A stretch of 64,000 nucleotides of DNA, taken from the NCBI GenBank assembly GCA_951799425.1, contig OX637409.1, positions 14,187,460 through 14,251,459 of the forward strand, in the 5' to 3' direction. This DNA comes from Ilex aquifolium (taxonomy: Eukaryota; Streptophyta; Magnoliopsida; Aquifoliales; Aquifoliaceae). The translations under genes were made by a program, and so were the position numbers. Below, piece by piece: positions 1-9,144 of the stretch. The notes below the pieces were generated by a model. It did no database searches. It was not told the origin of the DNA and was given only the letters and a program-made list of their open reading frames with translations. Within the stretch, counting starts at the first letter, position 1; the number at the start of each line of letters is the position of its first letter.

Positions 1-70
1 TCACTTCTTGTAATTATCAATTGCATTCTTGAACTCATTCTTATGATATTCTCATATTTCAAAGTCAATC

Positions 71-1667
71 ATGAGTTCCTCTAATACACATGTTTCAAGA
101 GTCTCTCGTCGAGGTCATAATCATAGGAAGTGTAGGGATGTTTACATGGAGTCAACCCATATGACCAAACGAGTCAAAGATCCTTCTATATTTAGTGGGG
201 CTTTAGATCCTTTTGAATTCTTGGATTGGTTAGCTAATTTAGAAGAATATTTTGATTGGCATGGCATGTCGGATTTCCATTGCGTCCGGTTTGCTAAATT
301 AATGTTGGAGGGTTCCACCAAGCAGTATTGGCAAACAATCCAAAGAAGCTTAGACCCCTTTGGAGAATCACTTATTACTTGGGTTGAAATGAGATATAAA
401 TTGAAAGAGAAGTATTTGCGTACTTCCTACATGGATCAAGTTTATGACCAATGGTTCAATCTTAGACAACATTCTTCTAGTGTCTCTGATTACTTTGTCC
501 AGTTCAATTATCTCATGTACTTGTGTGACATTGTTGAAGAACCTTAGACAATTGATCAGTTTATTCTTGGATTGAGACAAAAAATTAGTAGAGAGATCAA
601 GCAATATACTTTTAATACGTTAGTTGCAGCCTATCAATATGCTCTAAAGGTTGAGAGGTTTCATAAGAAATCCAACTATAGCTTGATGGGTTTTCTATCA
701 CAGTCTGCTAAACAGCATGAAAGGATACCTTCCAATTTTAATTCCACCACATATGAGTATCATGATTACTTGAACGATGTCCATGTTGTTTCTGCATGCT
801 TTCCTAATCCGAATATAGCAAAGGATTTAGATATGCTAGTATCAGATAAAAAGAAAAATGTTACTCATATTGACTTTCAACTCCCTCATTCAATTTCATC
901 AAATCAGAGTCCTCCTCCTTTACACCCACAAGAGTTCATATCAAAAGAAAGTGTGTGAGTCTTTACTTGTGTCAATTCTTGAACCATCATTGGTCTTGAA
1001 AATTGTGAAAAAATCTGTTGAGTCTACACCTATGCAAGATATTAAGCCAATCGAGTCATTTATTGTGGAATCTACTAGTGATTATTCCGTGTCTACTTGT
1101 CCAAGTCATCATGACTTTGTTACGGATTTTTCTCAATCTAAGATTGTTGACTTTATTCCTCTGCCTATTGCCAATCTAAGATTGTTGAAATCTTGTCCCA
1201 CTGAATGTTTGTTGTTCAAGTCTGATCGGAATTGTTTTCCTATTCTTGAATTTGGATCTAATGCTTATTTGCTTAATTTTTCATTGAATGTTAGTATTAG
1301 TCCAGATTTTTATTTGGAGGACATGTTACTTAATCGAGGTACTCCAGAACCTCCTATTTTGTTATCTAGTGTTTCTACAAGTGGAATTGCTTCTTCTTCA
1401 GCACAAGCTCCAGTTCTTATCTTTCCACTTCCATCGCATATTTCAGGCCAAATAGATGATGTGCTACGAGACCAGATTTACATTGCTACAGATGGAGATT
1501 CTTGCACTTATTCTGGTCGATGGAAAAATGTTGATGGTTCTTTCAATTTAAATGAGGCGTTCTATCATCTTCATGTTGCTTTCTTAGGGTACTTCTGCTT
1601 TGAAGACTCTCCAGAGGAGAGTTTTTTTCAACCGGAGGAGAATGATGGGGATCGTCTAGGAATTTGA
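71..1667 (+). pseudogene. Ty3/gypsy-type gag and polyprotein-tail remnant, broken
   Basis: The first 158 codons read as a plant retrotransposon Gag capsid domain, with FSGALDPFEFLDWL near residue 40 and the W..F..LRQ..SVSDY pattern near residue 125. An in-frame TAG at 545-547 interrupts it. The same frame then resumes (QFILGLRQKISREI) to a stop at 956-958. A second frame continues to 1667 and ends in ESFFQPEENDGD, which resembles the extreme C-terminus of Ty3/gypsy polyproteins just before the polypurine tract. No protease, RT, RNase H or integrase lies between, so the element was either non-autonomous or internally deleted. A purine-rich stretch near 1633-1650 could be the polypurine tract. 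The family assignment rests on Gag similarity only. Confidence 0.75.
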
Positions 1668-1998
1668 TAGATATTATAGATTAATTATGATAATTATTTA
1701 AATACTTTTAGTATCTATCTTTTAAGTAATTTTTTTTACCTTTTAAGAGTTTAGTTGTCATTTTGATTATTTATTTATTTTAGGGTTTGTGATCTCCTTA
1801 TATATATATATAGGATTTGTGAACTCCTATATATACAGGGGATACATATTTGTTGTAGGAGACTTTTGATTATTATTGATTATTGATATTAAATCCTTCT
1901 TCCTCAAATTCTCTCTCTGTTCTCATCCCCTTCTTCTTTTCTCATCTCCTTCTTCTTCCCTTCTTATCCCTAATTCTTCCTTACTACGATCTACATCA
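1668..1998 (+). repeat. LTR-like segment following the gag remnant
   Basis: This AT-rich, gene-free segment lies between the polyprotein tail and a primer-binding site. It has a TATA-rich stretch at 1800-1835, a CT-rich leader at 1900-1980 and an end reading TACATCA just before the primer-binding site. A short direct duplication (GGRTTTGTGAWCTCCT followed by TATATA) occurs at about 1784 and 1811. The 5' boundary is approximate, and no second LTR copy is visible for comparison. Confidence 0.5.
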
Positions 1999-2001
1999 AT
2001 T

Positions 2002-2013
2002 TGGTATCAGAGC
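2002..2013 (+). other. Retroelement primer-binding site, initiator tRNA-Met type
   Basis: TGGTATCAGAGC is the complement of the 3' end of plant initiator tRNA-Met and is the usual primer-binding site of many plant LTR retrotransposons. It starts three bases after a CA-ended LTR-like segment, which is the normal position downstream of a 5' LTR. Confidence 0.7.
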
Positions 2014-3732
2014 TATTACGATTTACATCACATGTGATTTGTACAAATAAGGTGGTCTCATATCCGCATAGACGAGAGAATATATAACCACATATCTTAT
2101 CAGTATCATAAGCATAACCATAAGGCCTTCCTCATATGTCCTCACAGGAATAAGAAAATTACGAAGCTTTTGAGGCTTGCAACTTTCGGTTCACCTTAAG
2201 ATGAGACTCAAAAATGCCTTGAAGACCAAACTTCAGGTCTGGGAATCAAAGAGGTAGAACTAAAGCTTACATCAAAGGAGGAAGACTTTTACTTGATAAA
2301 CATCTCAAATCTTAAGTTTGCAGTCTGTCGCACTTTCTTATATACAGCTTACATCCTCTGTTGGAATGCATGGACCTAAAATTTCCTTTCTAATTTTTGT
2401 TGCATACTACATCAACATTTGAAGCTGCGCCACCATTTAGGAAACTCTTGTGCATGAATTTACCATTAAGAACTCCAGGACAACCACTTTTTGCAAATAC
2501 TGCCTAACATTAGGTCTGTACTCAATATACCACTCTCAGACCCCAATTAAAGGAGACTAAACAAGGAATTTTTTTTCCTGCATGTATTTATCATTAATGA
2601 ATATCATTCCTTTTTATTAACTATCAATAACAAACATTCTTTACTTTTTTTATAACAATCTGTAGCAACCCAAATTTGCATCAAACTGATTCTTAAATTG
2701 AATTTTACTATTTGAATCACAAGAACTTCACTTGAAAATAATCCAATCACCTTAGACCCAGAGCCAAAAGTTATCAACAAACTGCACCAAAGCCCAATAA
2801 TGCTTATTTATTCCTCTACTGTTATTTTGCTTGGGGCTCATAGAATAGTTTGTTCAATGTGACGGGTGAGGTCTTGGGTTTGCCCTTCTACAATCAAGAA
2901 GATTGTTGCAAATTAAGTTTTGGGGTCTTGGAAAGAATAAAGAAGCTAAGACCTTTGAAATTGTGCATTGATGGCAATTATTTGATGTATTTAGTGTAGA
3001 ATGCAAAAATTTTCAATGATCGCCTTCTTCTTTTCAATTTAATATGCGGAAGAATGGTATTTCTTGCTTCTTTATAAACCAAAGTCACTAGGAATTTTTA
3101 GAGGAATGCCTTCGTCGGATTTTCGATGGAATTGGAAGGCAGTGGTCTTTAAGTGCTCTTGTTCTTTTTCTCCCTGTTAGCTTTTTCCTTTGCTTATACA
3201 ATTATATTCGAGTTTTATCAGAAAAAATTGATGTATGCTAATGTCTATAGCTTTAGCCAACCTATTTTATGGTATTTGAATTTAATCAATTCAGATATGT
3301 TATATCCCTATAATTTAAGGTTTTTACCTTGTATCACGGGCACACTTATTGTTTATTGCTCTTGACTTCTATAATCATTTATGCATATATCTAATAAAAA
3401 ATATTATGTCTAATACAGCCATAATATGGGAGGTGTAGCTCCACAAGCACACCCGTTCGATTTCCACAGTTTCTTCCCAAGACACTTGCTCTTGATCAAA
3501 ACATATTAGAAAAAACTAAAATTTCTTATGAGAAAAAAGAGTTAACAGGCGTGAAGGAAAACAACAGAAAAAAGGAAGAAGCAAACAACGATGGATAATC
3601 TCATGCTAATGGGTGTGATGGATAATCTCATGCTAATGGGTGTGCTAGCATCTTTAGTTTATATATAACTGGTGTGTAGTCCCAGATAAATCAGTGACAG
3701 CAAATTCAGTATAAAATATATTCATGTGCTCG
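2014..3732. other. Gene-free AT-rich stretch with one short tandem duplication
   Basis: No convincing gene is visible here. A 70-codon hydrophobic frame at 3153-3365 has no recognisable domain and is not called. A perfect 27-bp tandem duplication (GATGGATAATCTCATGCTAA...) occupies 3590-3616 and 3617-3643. The stretch may belong to an SMR-gene intron, because SMR exons end at 9145 and the rest of that gene should lie further left. Confidence 0.6.
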
Positions 3733-4786
3733 CAAACTGATGATGCACAAATTGGTCTTCGTGCAAGATCAACAGTCAAGTATGAGTTATGATGCAATTA
3801 ATGAGCAATAAACAATCAATCAATGGCAATCAAGGAATTAAGACAGTAAACAACAGATCAACGCAGGGAATTATAGTGGTTCGGTCTCGGATGACCTACG
3901 TCCACTCTCTGGAATGGCAGCGATGGCCGGTGTTCTTTATTAATGAATGATTGTCACCGGACGGTGTATACCGGAGTTATAGTGCTTCTGTGAGAGAGAG
4001 AGAGAGAACAGTGTGTATGAGGGTGAGTGTAGGAGTTTTGGAGGCGTGCAGAGGTTTTCAAGGTGTGTCCTTCATATGGAGAGGACTTACATTATATAGG
4101 TTGGGAGAGGCGGTGAGGCGGTCACTATAATTTAGTAAGTACAGTTATGGTAGGACTCTACCATTTTGGTAAGTTCTATTTTGGTAGGAGTTGATCTTCT
4201 CAATCTTCATCCCGGTATTCTCTCTCTCGTGTTCCTATTCCGTCGGGGAATGATTCTGGACTGGGCTTGACCTGGCTTGACTTGAGTTGGAGTGGGCCAC
4301 GTTCGTTTGGACTTGCATCGGAGTCATTCCCATGGCACTGAGGTGGACTGAGGAGAAGGCAACAGAGGAGGACGAAGGAGAGCCCAAGGGGCTGCCTATG
4401 GGCGGCGCCCCAAGGGACCCTATGGGCGGCACCCCCTTGGTCCTGGGGCTGGCCTCTTGACTCCTTTGAGCATTAGTTATGCTTTGGACTTTCTGTGGGT
4501 CGATCCAATTCCAATGGACTCTTATCTGGACTTCCTCGGTTTATTTGAATTGGGCTTTGGCCCGGTAGAATTCGAGCTCATCATTTGCCCCTCATGCCCC
4601 GAGCCTCTGATTTTTTCGAAAGGCATGGGTCGAGGGCATGTGCTTCGTCTCCATTTGGGCGAGTCGTAATTTTCCTTGCTCTTCACAGCATCCTTTGATC
4701 CTCGGGGACTCGCTTTTAGGGACTTTGCTGAACTTCCCGGTATCAAAAAAAAATTTTATATATGTATATTTTTTTTTTTACTGTTT

Positions 4787-4800
4787 CTCTATAAATAGAG
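4787..4800 (+). promoter_or_regulatory. Perfect palindromic TATA element in the left arm
   Basis: CTCTATAAATAGAG is a self-complementary TATA box preceded by a T-rich tract and followed about 30 bases on by a CT-rich leader. It points towards the spacer, opposite to the Transposase_28-like ORF of the same arm. The mirror copy is at 7735-7748. Promoter activity is inferred. Confidence 0.4.
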
Positions 4801-5374
4801 ATCACTGTTCCACCTTCTTCATCTTTTCCTACTTCTGGAGGCTTTCCTGAAAGAGTGTCTCTCCAAGCTCTAAGCTTCAAGCTTCTTCAAGAAGCTATTT
4901 TATTGAGCTTCTCCAAGAAGCTAGCTTACCAGGCTTCTCCAAGAAGCTTTGTCAAGGCTTCCTCAAGAAGTCAATCCTCTTCTATTTAAGGATTCTTTCA
5001 AGCTATTGTTTACCATCATTTCCTCCAAGGCTACTGTTCATCACCGTTTCCTCTCAAGGCTACTGTTCATCACCTTCAAGGTTACTGTTCATCATCTTTA
5101 AGGCTACTGTTCTTCACCTTCAAGGTTACTGTTCATCTCCGTTCCTCATGGTTTAACGCCATATTGCACTATTCAACCCCTTTTTTACTATTCAACTCCA
5201 TTTTCACTATTCAACCCATTTTTTACTATTCAACTCCATTTTCACTATTCAACACCCATGAAGACAAGGAGCTTGAAAGTTCGCGGAGTGGAGCCTAGAA
5301 GAATTTCTGGCCTTGAGCCTTTAGGCGGTGTCCATGAGGGGGATGGCACAGTAGGCGGCGCCCATGGTGGCTCT

Positions 5375-6223
5375 TCAGAGGGCGGCACCCATGGGGGCAG
5401 TCCGGGCGACGCCCATGGCCAGGCAGGTGGTGCCCATTCTGCGGGTGGAGCTATTCATGACAGAGGCGAAGGACTTCGTAGGTTTGGCAAAGAGCAGAGA
5501 GGAGGAGCATTGGGGACTCCCCTGGGCGGCGCCCAATCCCTGGGCGGCGGCGCCAAGGGCTTGGGTGACCCCCCTTCGGGCTTTGGTCGCTTGGGTACTC
5601 TTAGTTTTTGGGACGGTACTCCAACGGTTAGGCACCCTGACACGATCGGACTTGGAAGCCCACTCGCCCCCGACAAAGAAGAACTTCTTCTTCCAATGAT
5701 GAAGATTGGAGGTGAGCCCGGCAATAAACTTCCCTTTCCCTGGCCTTGGGGAAAACCGATACCACCCCTGGTGGGGAGTGGGGTTCTCCAGAAGTGTGTA
5801 GGTGACCAAGAACTCCTCAAACGGTGGAGGAACACTAGCTCCGTGCGTCAATCGCCACAGTGCAAAGAAAGCCAATAACACTCTCCAACCGTTCGGAGCC
5901 AATTTCCCAGGGACTAACGAAAAATGCTCCAAGACCCGACATATGGGCCCGGGAATCGAAAACCTCAGACCCGCCTCCAAGGTCCCCTCATAGAGAACTA
6001 TCTCATCCGGGGAATCACAGCAAACTGACTCATCAGTCTCCGCATGACGACACAATACCGAAGGTGGAATACGGTACAAGAAAACTAACTCCATAATATC
6101 TTCATCAGACTTAAAATAGCTAAATATAGAGGCTACGTTGGAGCAGTCGCCGCCGTCAGTAACCGGGCCTTCATCGCGATCCTTAACAGTCTCCCGCTCG
6201 TCTGAACGAAAACCCATCAACAA
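5375..6223 (-). CDS. Retroelement ORF with Transposase_28-like ('putative gypsy type transposon') domain
   Basis: A 282-codon frame runs out of the spacer into the left arm. Residues of roughly 70-170 carry the pattern of plant Transposase_28-like retroelement proteins: DEIVLYEGTLEAGLRFSIPG, then LAPNGWRVLLAFFALWR, then GWYRFSPRPG and WKKKFFFVGGEW. The C-terminal third is an Ala/Gly/Gln-rich low-complexity tail from GGCGCC-rich DNA. Upstream on the same strand, at about 6293-6450, another open stretch ends in SKKRLINDVDDSGSQ followed by GTATGTCC. That looks like a preceding exon and splice donor, so this may be the second exon of a spliced retroelement gene. No catalytic function can be assigned. 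It overlaps a long opposite-strand frame (5258-5878) that I treat as a non-coding shadow. Confidence 0.6.
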   Translation of the reverse strand: MLMGFRSDERETVKDRDEGPVTDGGDCSNVASIFSYFKSDEDIMELVFLYRIPPSVLCRHAETDESVCCDSPDEIVLYEGTLEAGLRFSIPGPICRVLEHFSLVPGKLAPNGWRVLLAFFALWRLTHGASVPPPFEEFLVTYTLLENPTPHQGWYRFSPRPGKGKFIAGLTSNLHHWKKKFFFVGGEWASKSDRVRVPNRWSTVPKTKSTQATKARRGVTQALGAAAQGLGAAQGSPQCSSSLLFAKPTKSFASVMNSSTRRMGTTCLAMGVARTAPMGAAL

Positions 6224-6501
6224 ACAAAGCTAAGTCGTTGATAAAGAGAGTACAAATACCAATAGAAGAGCAAAAGAAGTACCGGGGACATACCTTGAGA
6301 GCCAGAATCATCCACATCGTTGATCAGCCGCTTCTTGGACTGGTGAAGAGGAGACCGAACCGCGCCTAGGGAGCCGCCCAGTGCATCTTGGGCGCCTCCT
6401 GAGGTGCCTGTGGCACTACCTAGTCCGTGACAGACGTTCCCTGCGTCTCCTGAAGACCCACTCCGCTGCCTGCCTAGGCGTGGTGTCCCTCTAGATATAT
6501 T

Positions 6502-7161
6502 GATGAGTCAGTTTGCTGTGATTCCCCGGATGAGATAGTTCTCTATGAGGGGACCTTGGAGGCGGGTCTGAGGTTTTCGATTCCCGGGCCCATATGTCGG
6601 GTCTTGGAGCATTTTTCGTTAGTCCCTGGGAAATTGGCTCCGAACGGTTGGAGAGTGTTATTGGCTTTCTTTGCACTGTGGCGATTGACGCACGGAGCTA
6701 GTGTTCCTCCACCGTTTGAGGAGTTCTTGGTCACCTACACACTTCTGGAGAACCCCACTCCCCACCAGGGGTGGTATCGGTTTTCCCCAAGGCCAGGGAA
6801 AGGGAAGTTTATTGCCGGGCTCACCTCCAATCTTCATCATTGGAAGAAGAAGTTCTTCTTTGTCGGGGGCGAGTGGGCTTCCAAGTCCGATCGTGTCAGG
6901 GTGCCTAACCGTTGGAGTACCGTCCCAAAAACTAAGAGTACCCAAGCGACCAAAGCCCGAAGGGGGGTCACCCAAGCCCTTGGCGCCGCCGCCCAGGGAT
7001 TGGGCGCCGCCCAGGGGAGTCCCCAATGCTCCTCCTCTCTGCTCTTTGCCAGACCTACGAAGTCCTTCGCCTCTGTCATGAATAGCTCCACCCGGAGAAT
7101 GGGCACCACCTGCCTGGCCATGGGCGTCGCCCGGACTGCCCCCATGGGTGCCGCCCTCTGA
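6502..7161 (+). pseudogene. Truncated mirror copy of the Transposase_28-like ORF
   Basis: This is the right-arm copy of the ORF at 5375-6223, in the opposite orientation. It is nearly identical from the DESVCCDSP segment to the low-complexity C-terminus. The N-terminal portion (about 65 residues) and the putative upstream exon are missing because homology stops abruptly at 6501. No ATG precedes the shared region, so it is probably not independently translated. Confidence 0.6.
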
Positions 7162-7734
7162 AGAGCCACCATGGGCGCCGCCCACTGTGCCATCCCCCTC
7201 ATGGACACCGCCTAAAGGCTCAAGGCCAGAAATTCTTCTAGGCTCCACTCCGCGAACTTTCAAGCTCCTTGTCTTCATGGGTGTTGAATAGTGAAAATGG
7301 AGTTGAATAGTAAAAAATGGGTTGAATAGTGAAAATGGAGTTGAATAGTAAAAAATGGGTTGAATAGTGCAATATGGCGTTAAACCATGAGGAACGAAGA
7401 TGAACAGTAACCTTGAAGGTGAAGAACAGTAGCCTTAAAGATGATGAACAGTAACCTTGAAGGTGATGAACAGTAGCCTTGAGAGGAAACGGTGATGAAC
7501 AGTAGCCTTGGAGGAAATGATGGTAAACAATAGCTTGAAAGAATCCTTAAATAGGAGAGGATTGACTTCTTGAGGAAGCCTTGACAAAGCTTCTTGGAGA
7601 AGCCTGGTAAGCTAGCTTCTTGGAGAAGCTCAATAAAATAGCTTCTTGAAGAAGCTTGAAGCTCAGAGCTTGGAGAGACACTCTTCAGGAAAGCCTCCAG
7701 AAGTGAGAAAAGATGAAGAAGGTGGAACAGTGAT

Positions 7735-7748
7735 CTCTATTTATAGAG
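7735..7748 (-). promoter_or_regulatory. Mirror copy of the palindromic TATA element in the right arm
   Basis: CTCTATTTATAGAG is the reverse complement of the left-arm element, so the two arms have converging TATA boxes that face the spacer. No transcript can be inferred from sequence alone. Confidence 0.35.
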
Positions 7749-8433
7749 AAACAGTAAAAAAAAAATATACATATATAAAAACATTTTTCGATACCGGGGA
7801 GTTCAGCAAAATCCCTAAAAGCGAGTCCCCGAGGATCAAAGGATGCCGTGAAGAGCAAGGAAAATTACGACTCGCCCAAATGCAGACGAAGCACATGCCC
7901 TCGACCCCTGCCTTTCGAAAAAATCAGAGGCTCGGGGCATGGAAGGCAAATGATGAGCCCGAATTCTACCGGGCCAAAGCTCAATTCAAATAAACCGAGG
8001 AAGTCCAGATAAGAGTCCATTGGAATTGAATCGACCCACAGAAAGTCCAAAGCATAACTAATGCTCAAAGGAGTCGAGGCCAGCCCCAGGACCAAGGGGG
8101 CGTCGCCCATAGGGTCCCTTGGGGCGCCGCCCATAGGCAACCCCTTGGGCTCTCCTTCATCCTCCTTTGTTGCCTTCTCCTCAGTCCACCTCAGTGCCAT
8201 GGGAATGACTCCGATGCAAATCCAAACGAACGTGACCCACTCCAACCCAAGTCAAGCCAGGTCAAGCCCAGTCCAGAATCATTCCCCGACGGAATAGGAA
8301 CACGAGAGAGAGAATACCGGGATGAAGATTGAGAAGATCAACTCCTACCAAAATAGAACTTACCAAAATGGTAGAGTTCTACCATAACTGTACTTACTAA
8401 ATTATAGTGACCGCCTTACCGCCTCTCCCAACC

Positions 8434-8440
8434 TATATAA
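8434..8440 (+). promoter_or_regulatory. LTR TATA box in the right arm
   Basis: TATATAA is followed by a CT-rich leader (8521-8537) and an AATAAA-like signal near 8588. It lies about 350 bases before the LTR end and primer-binding site, which fits the U3-R-U5 order of an LTR. The left arm has the mirror copy at about 4092-4100. Confidence 0.45.
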
Positions 8441-8794
8441 TGTAAGTCCTCTCCATATGAAGGACACACCTTGAAACCTCTGCACACCTCCAAAACCCCT
8501 ACACTCACCCTCATACACACTGCTCTCTCTCTCTCTCACAGAAGCACTGTAACTCCGGTATACACCGTCCGGTGACAATCATTCATTAATAAAGAACACC
8601 GGCCATCGCTGCCATTCCAGAGAGTGGACGTAGGTCATCCGAGACCGAACCACTATAATTCCCTGCGTTGATCTGTTGTTTACTGTCTTAATTCCTTGAT
8701 TGTCATTGATTGATTATTTATTGCTCATTAATTGCATCATAACTCATACTTGACTGTTGATCTTGCACAAAGACCAATTTGTGCATCATCAGTT

Positions 8795-8803
8795 TGGCGC
8801 CGT
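8795..8803 (+). other. Retroelement primer-binding site, tRNA-Asp type
   Basis: TGGCGCCGT is complementary to the 3' end of plant tRNA-Asp, inside the context TTTGGCGCCGTCTGTGGGA that often follows the 5' LTR of plant Ty3/gypsy elements. It begins four bases after the CATCA end of the right arm, which identifies that end as an LTR 3' boundary. Confidence 0.6.
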
Positions 8804-9144
8804 CTGTGGGACCTGTTATACCGTGTTTGCTGTCTGAGTTAGTAATGAGATAAAACTTTTTGCTAGAAGGGGATAAAATTTCCAGAAAGATCAATGCAAC
8901 TCCACGCATTTATTTTAACTCACCCTTTTCCTCCTTAAAATAAAACAATAACAATATCCTTATATTTGCACAAGAAATTTGGAGATTTTGGTCAAAACAT
9001 TTTGCATAAGTTTGACACCTTCAAACCTTAACTTTATTTCAGAATTTCACTTTCAGAAAAGCAATCGAAGTTTCTTAATGGAATGGCCACTGCAGGAAAA
9101 TGGAATACCGCCATAAAAGAAAAATGCTAACCTTAATAAGTTAC

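Larger units (their letters stand above)
3733..8796. repeat. Giant near-perfect inverted repeat (5-kb palindrome) of retroelement sequence
   Basis: Bases 3733-6035 are almost an exact reverse complement of 6501-8796. Positions pair with a coordinate sum of 12536 in the inner parts (for example 5258 with 7278, and 5993 with 6543) and 12529 at the outer edge, so only a few small indels separate the arms. The spacer is 6036-6500. Each arm carries, from inside to outside, a Transposase_28-like coding region, a GC-rich tract, short tandem arrays (ACTATTCAAC; CTACTGTTCATCACC), a TATA-containing segment and an LTR-like outer end. The 206-codon frames on the two arms differ at only a few residues. 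The right arm abuts a tRNA-Asp-type primer-binding site. The left outer flank lacks a clear one. Confidence 0.9.

Noticed and set aside
2161..2240. Possible further SMR-gene exon on the minus strand (short open stretch between an AG and a GTGAAC)
   Set aside because: The encoded peptide does not clearly match the family and the phase could not be confirmed.
3153..3365. 70-codon hydrophobic + frame, considered as a small membrane protein
   Set aside because: AT-rich DNA easily gives hydrophobic frames. There is no motif, and the region is probably intronic.
5258..5878. 206-codon + strand frame in the left arm (and mirror 7278-6658), Gly/His-rich
   Set aside because: It lies opposite to the Transposase_28-like ORF and looks like a stop-free shadow of GC-rich coding DNA. 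No domain is recognisable.
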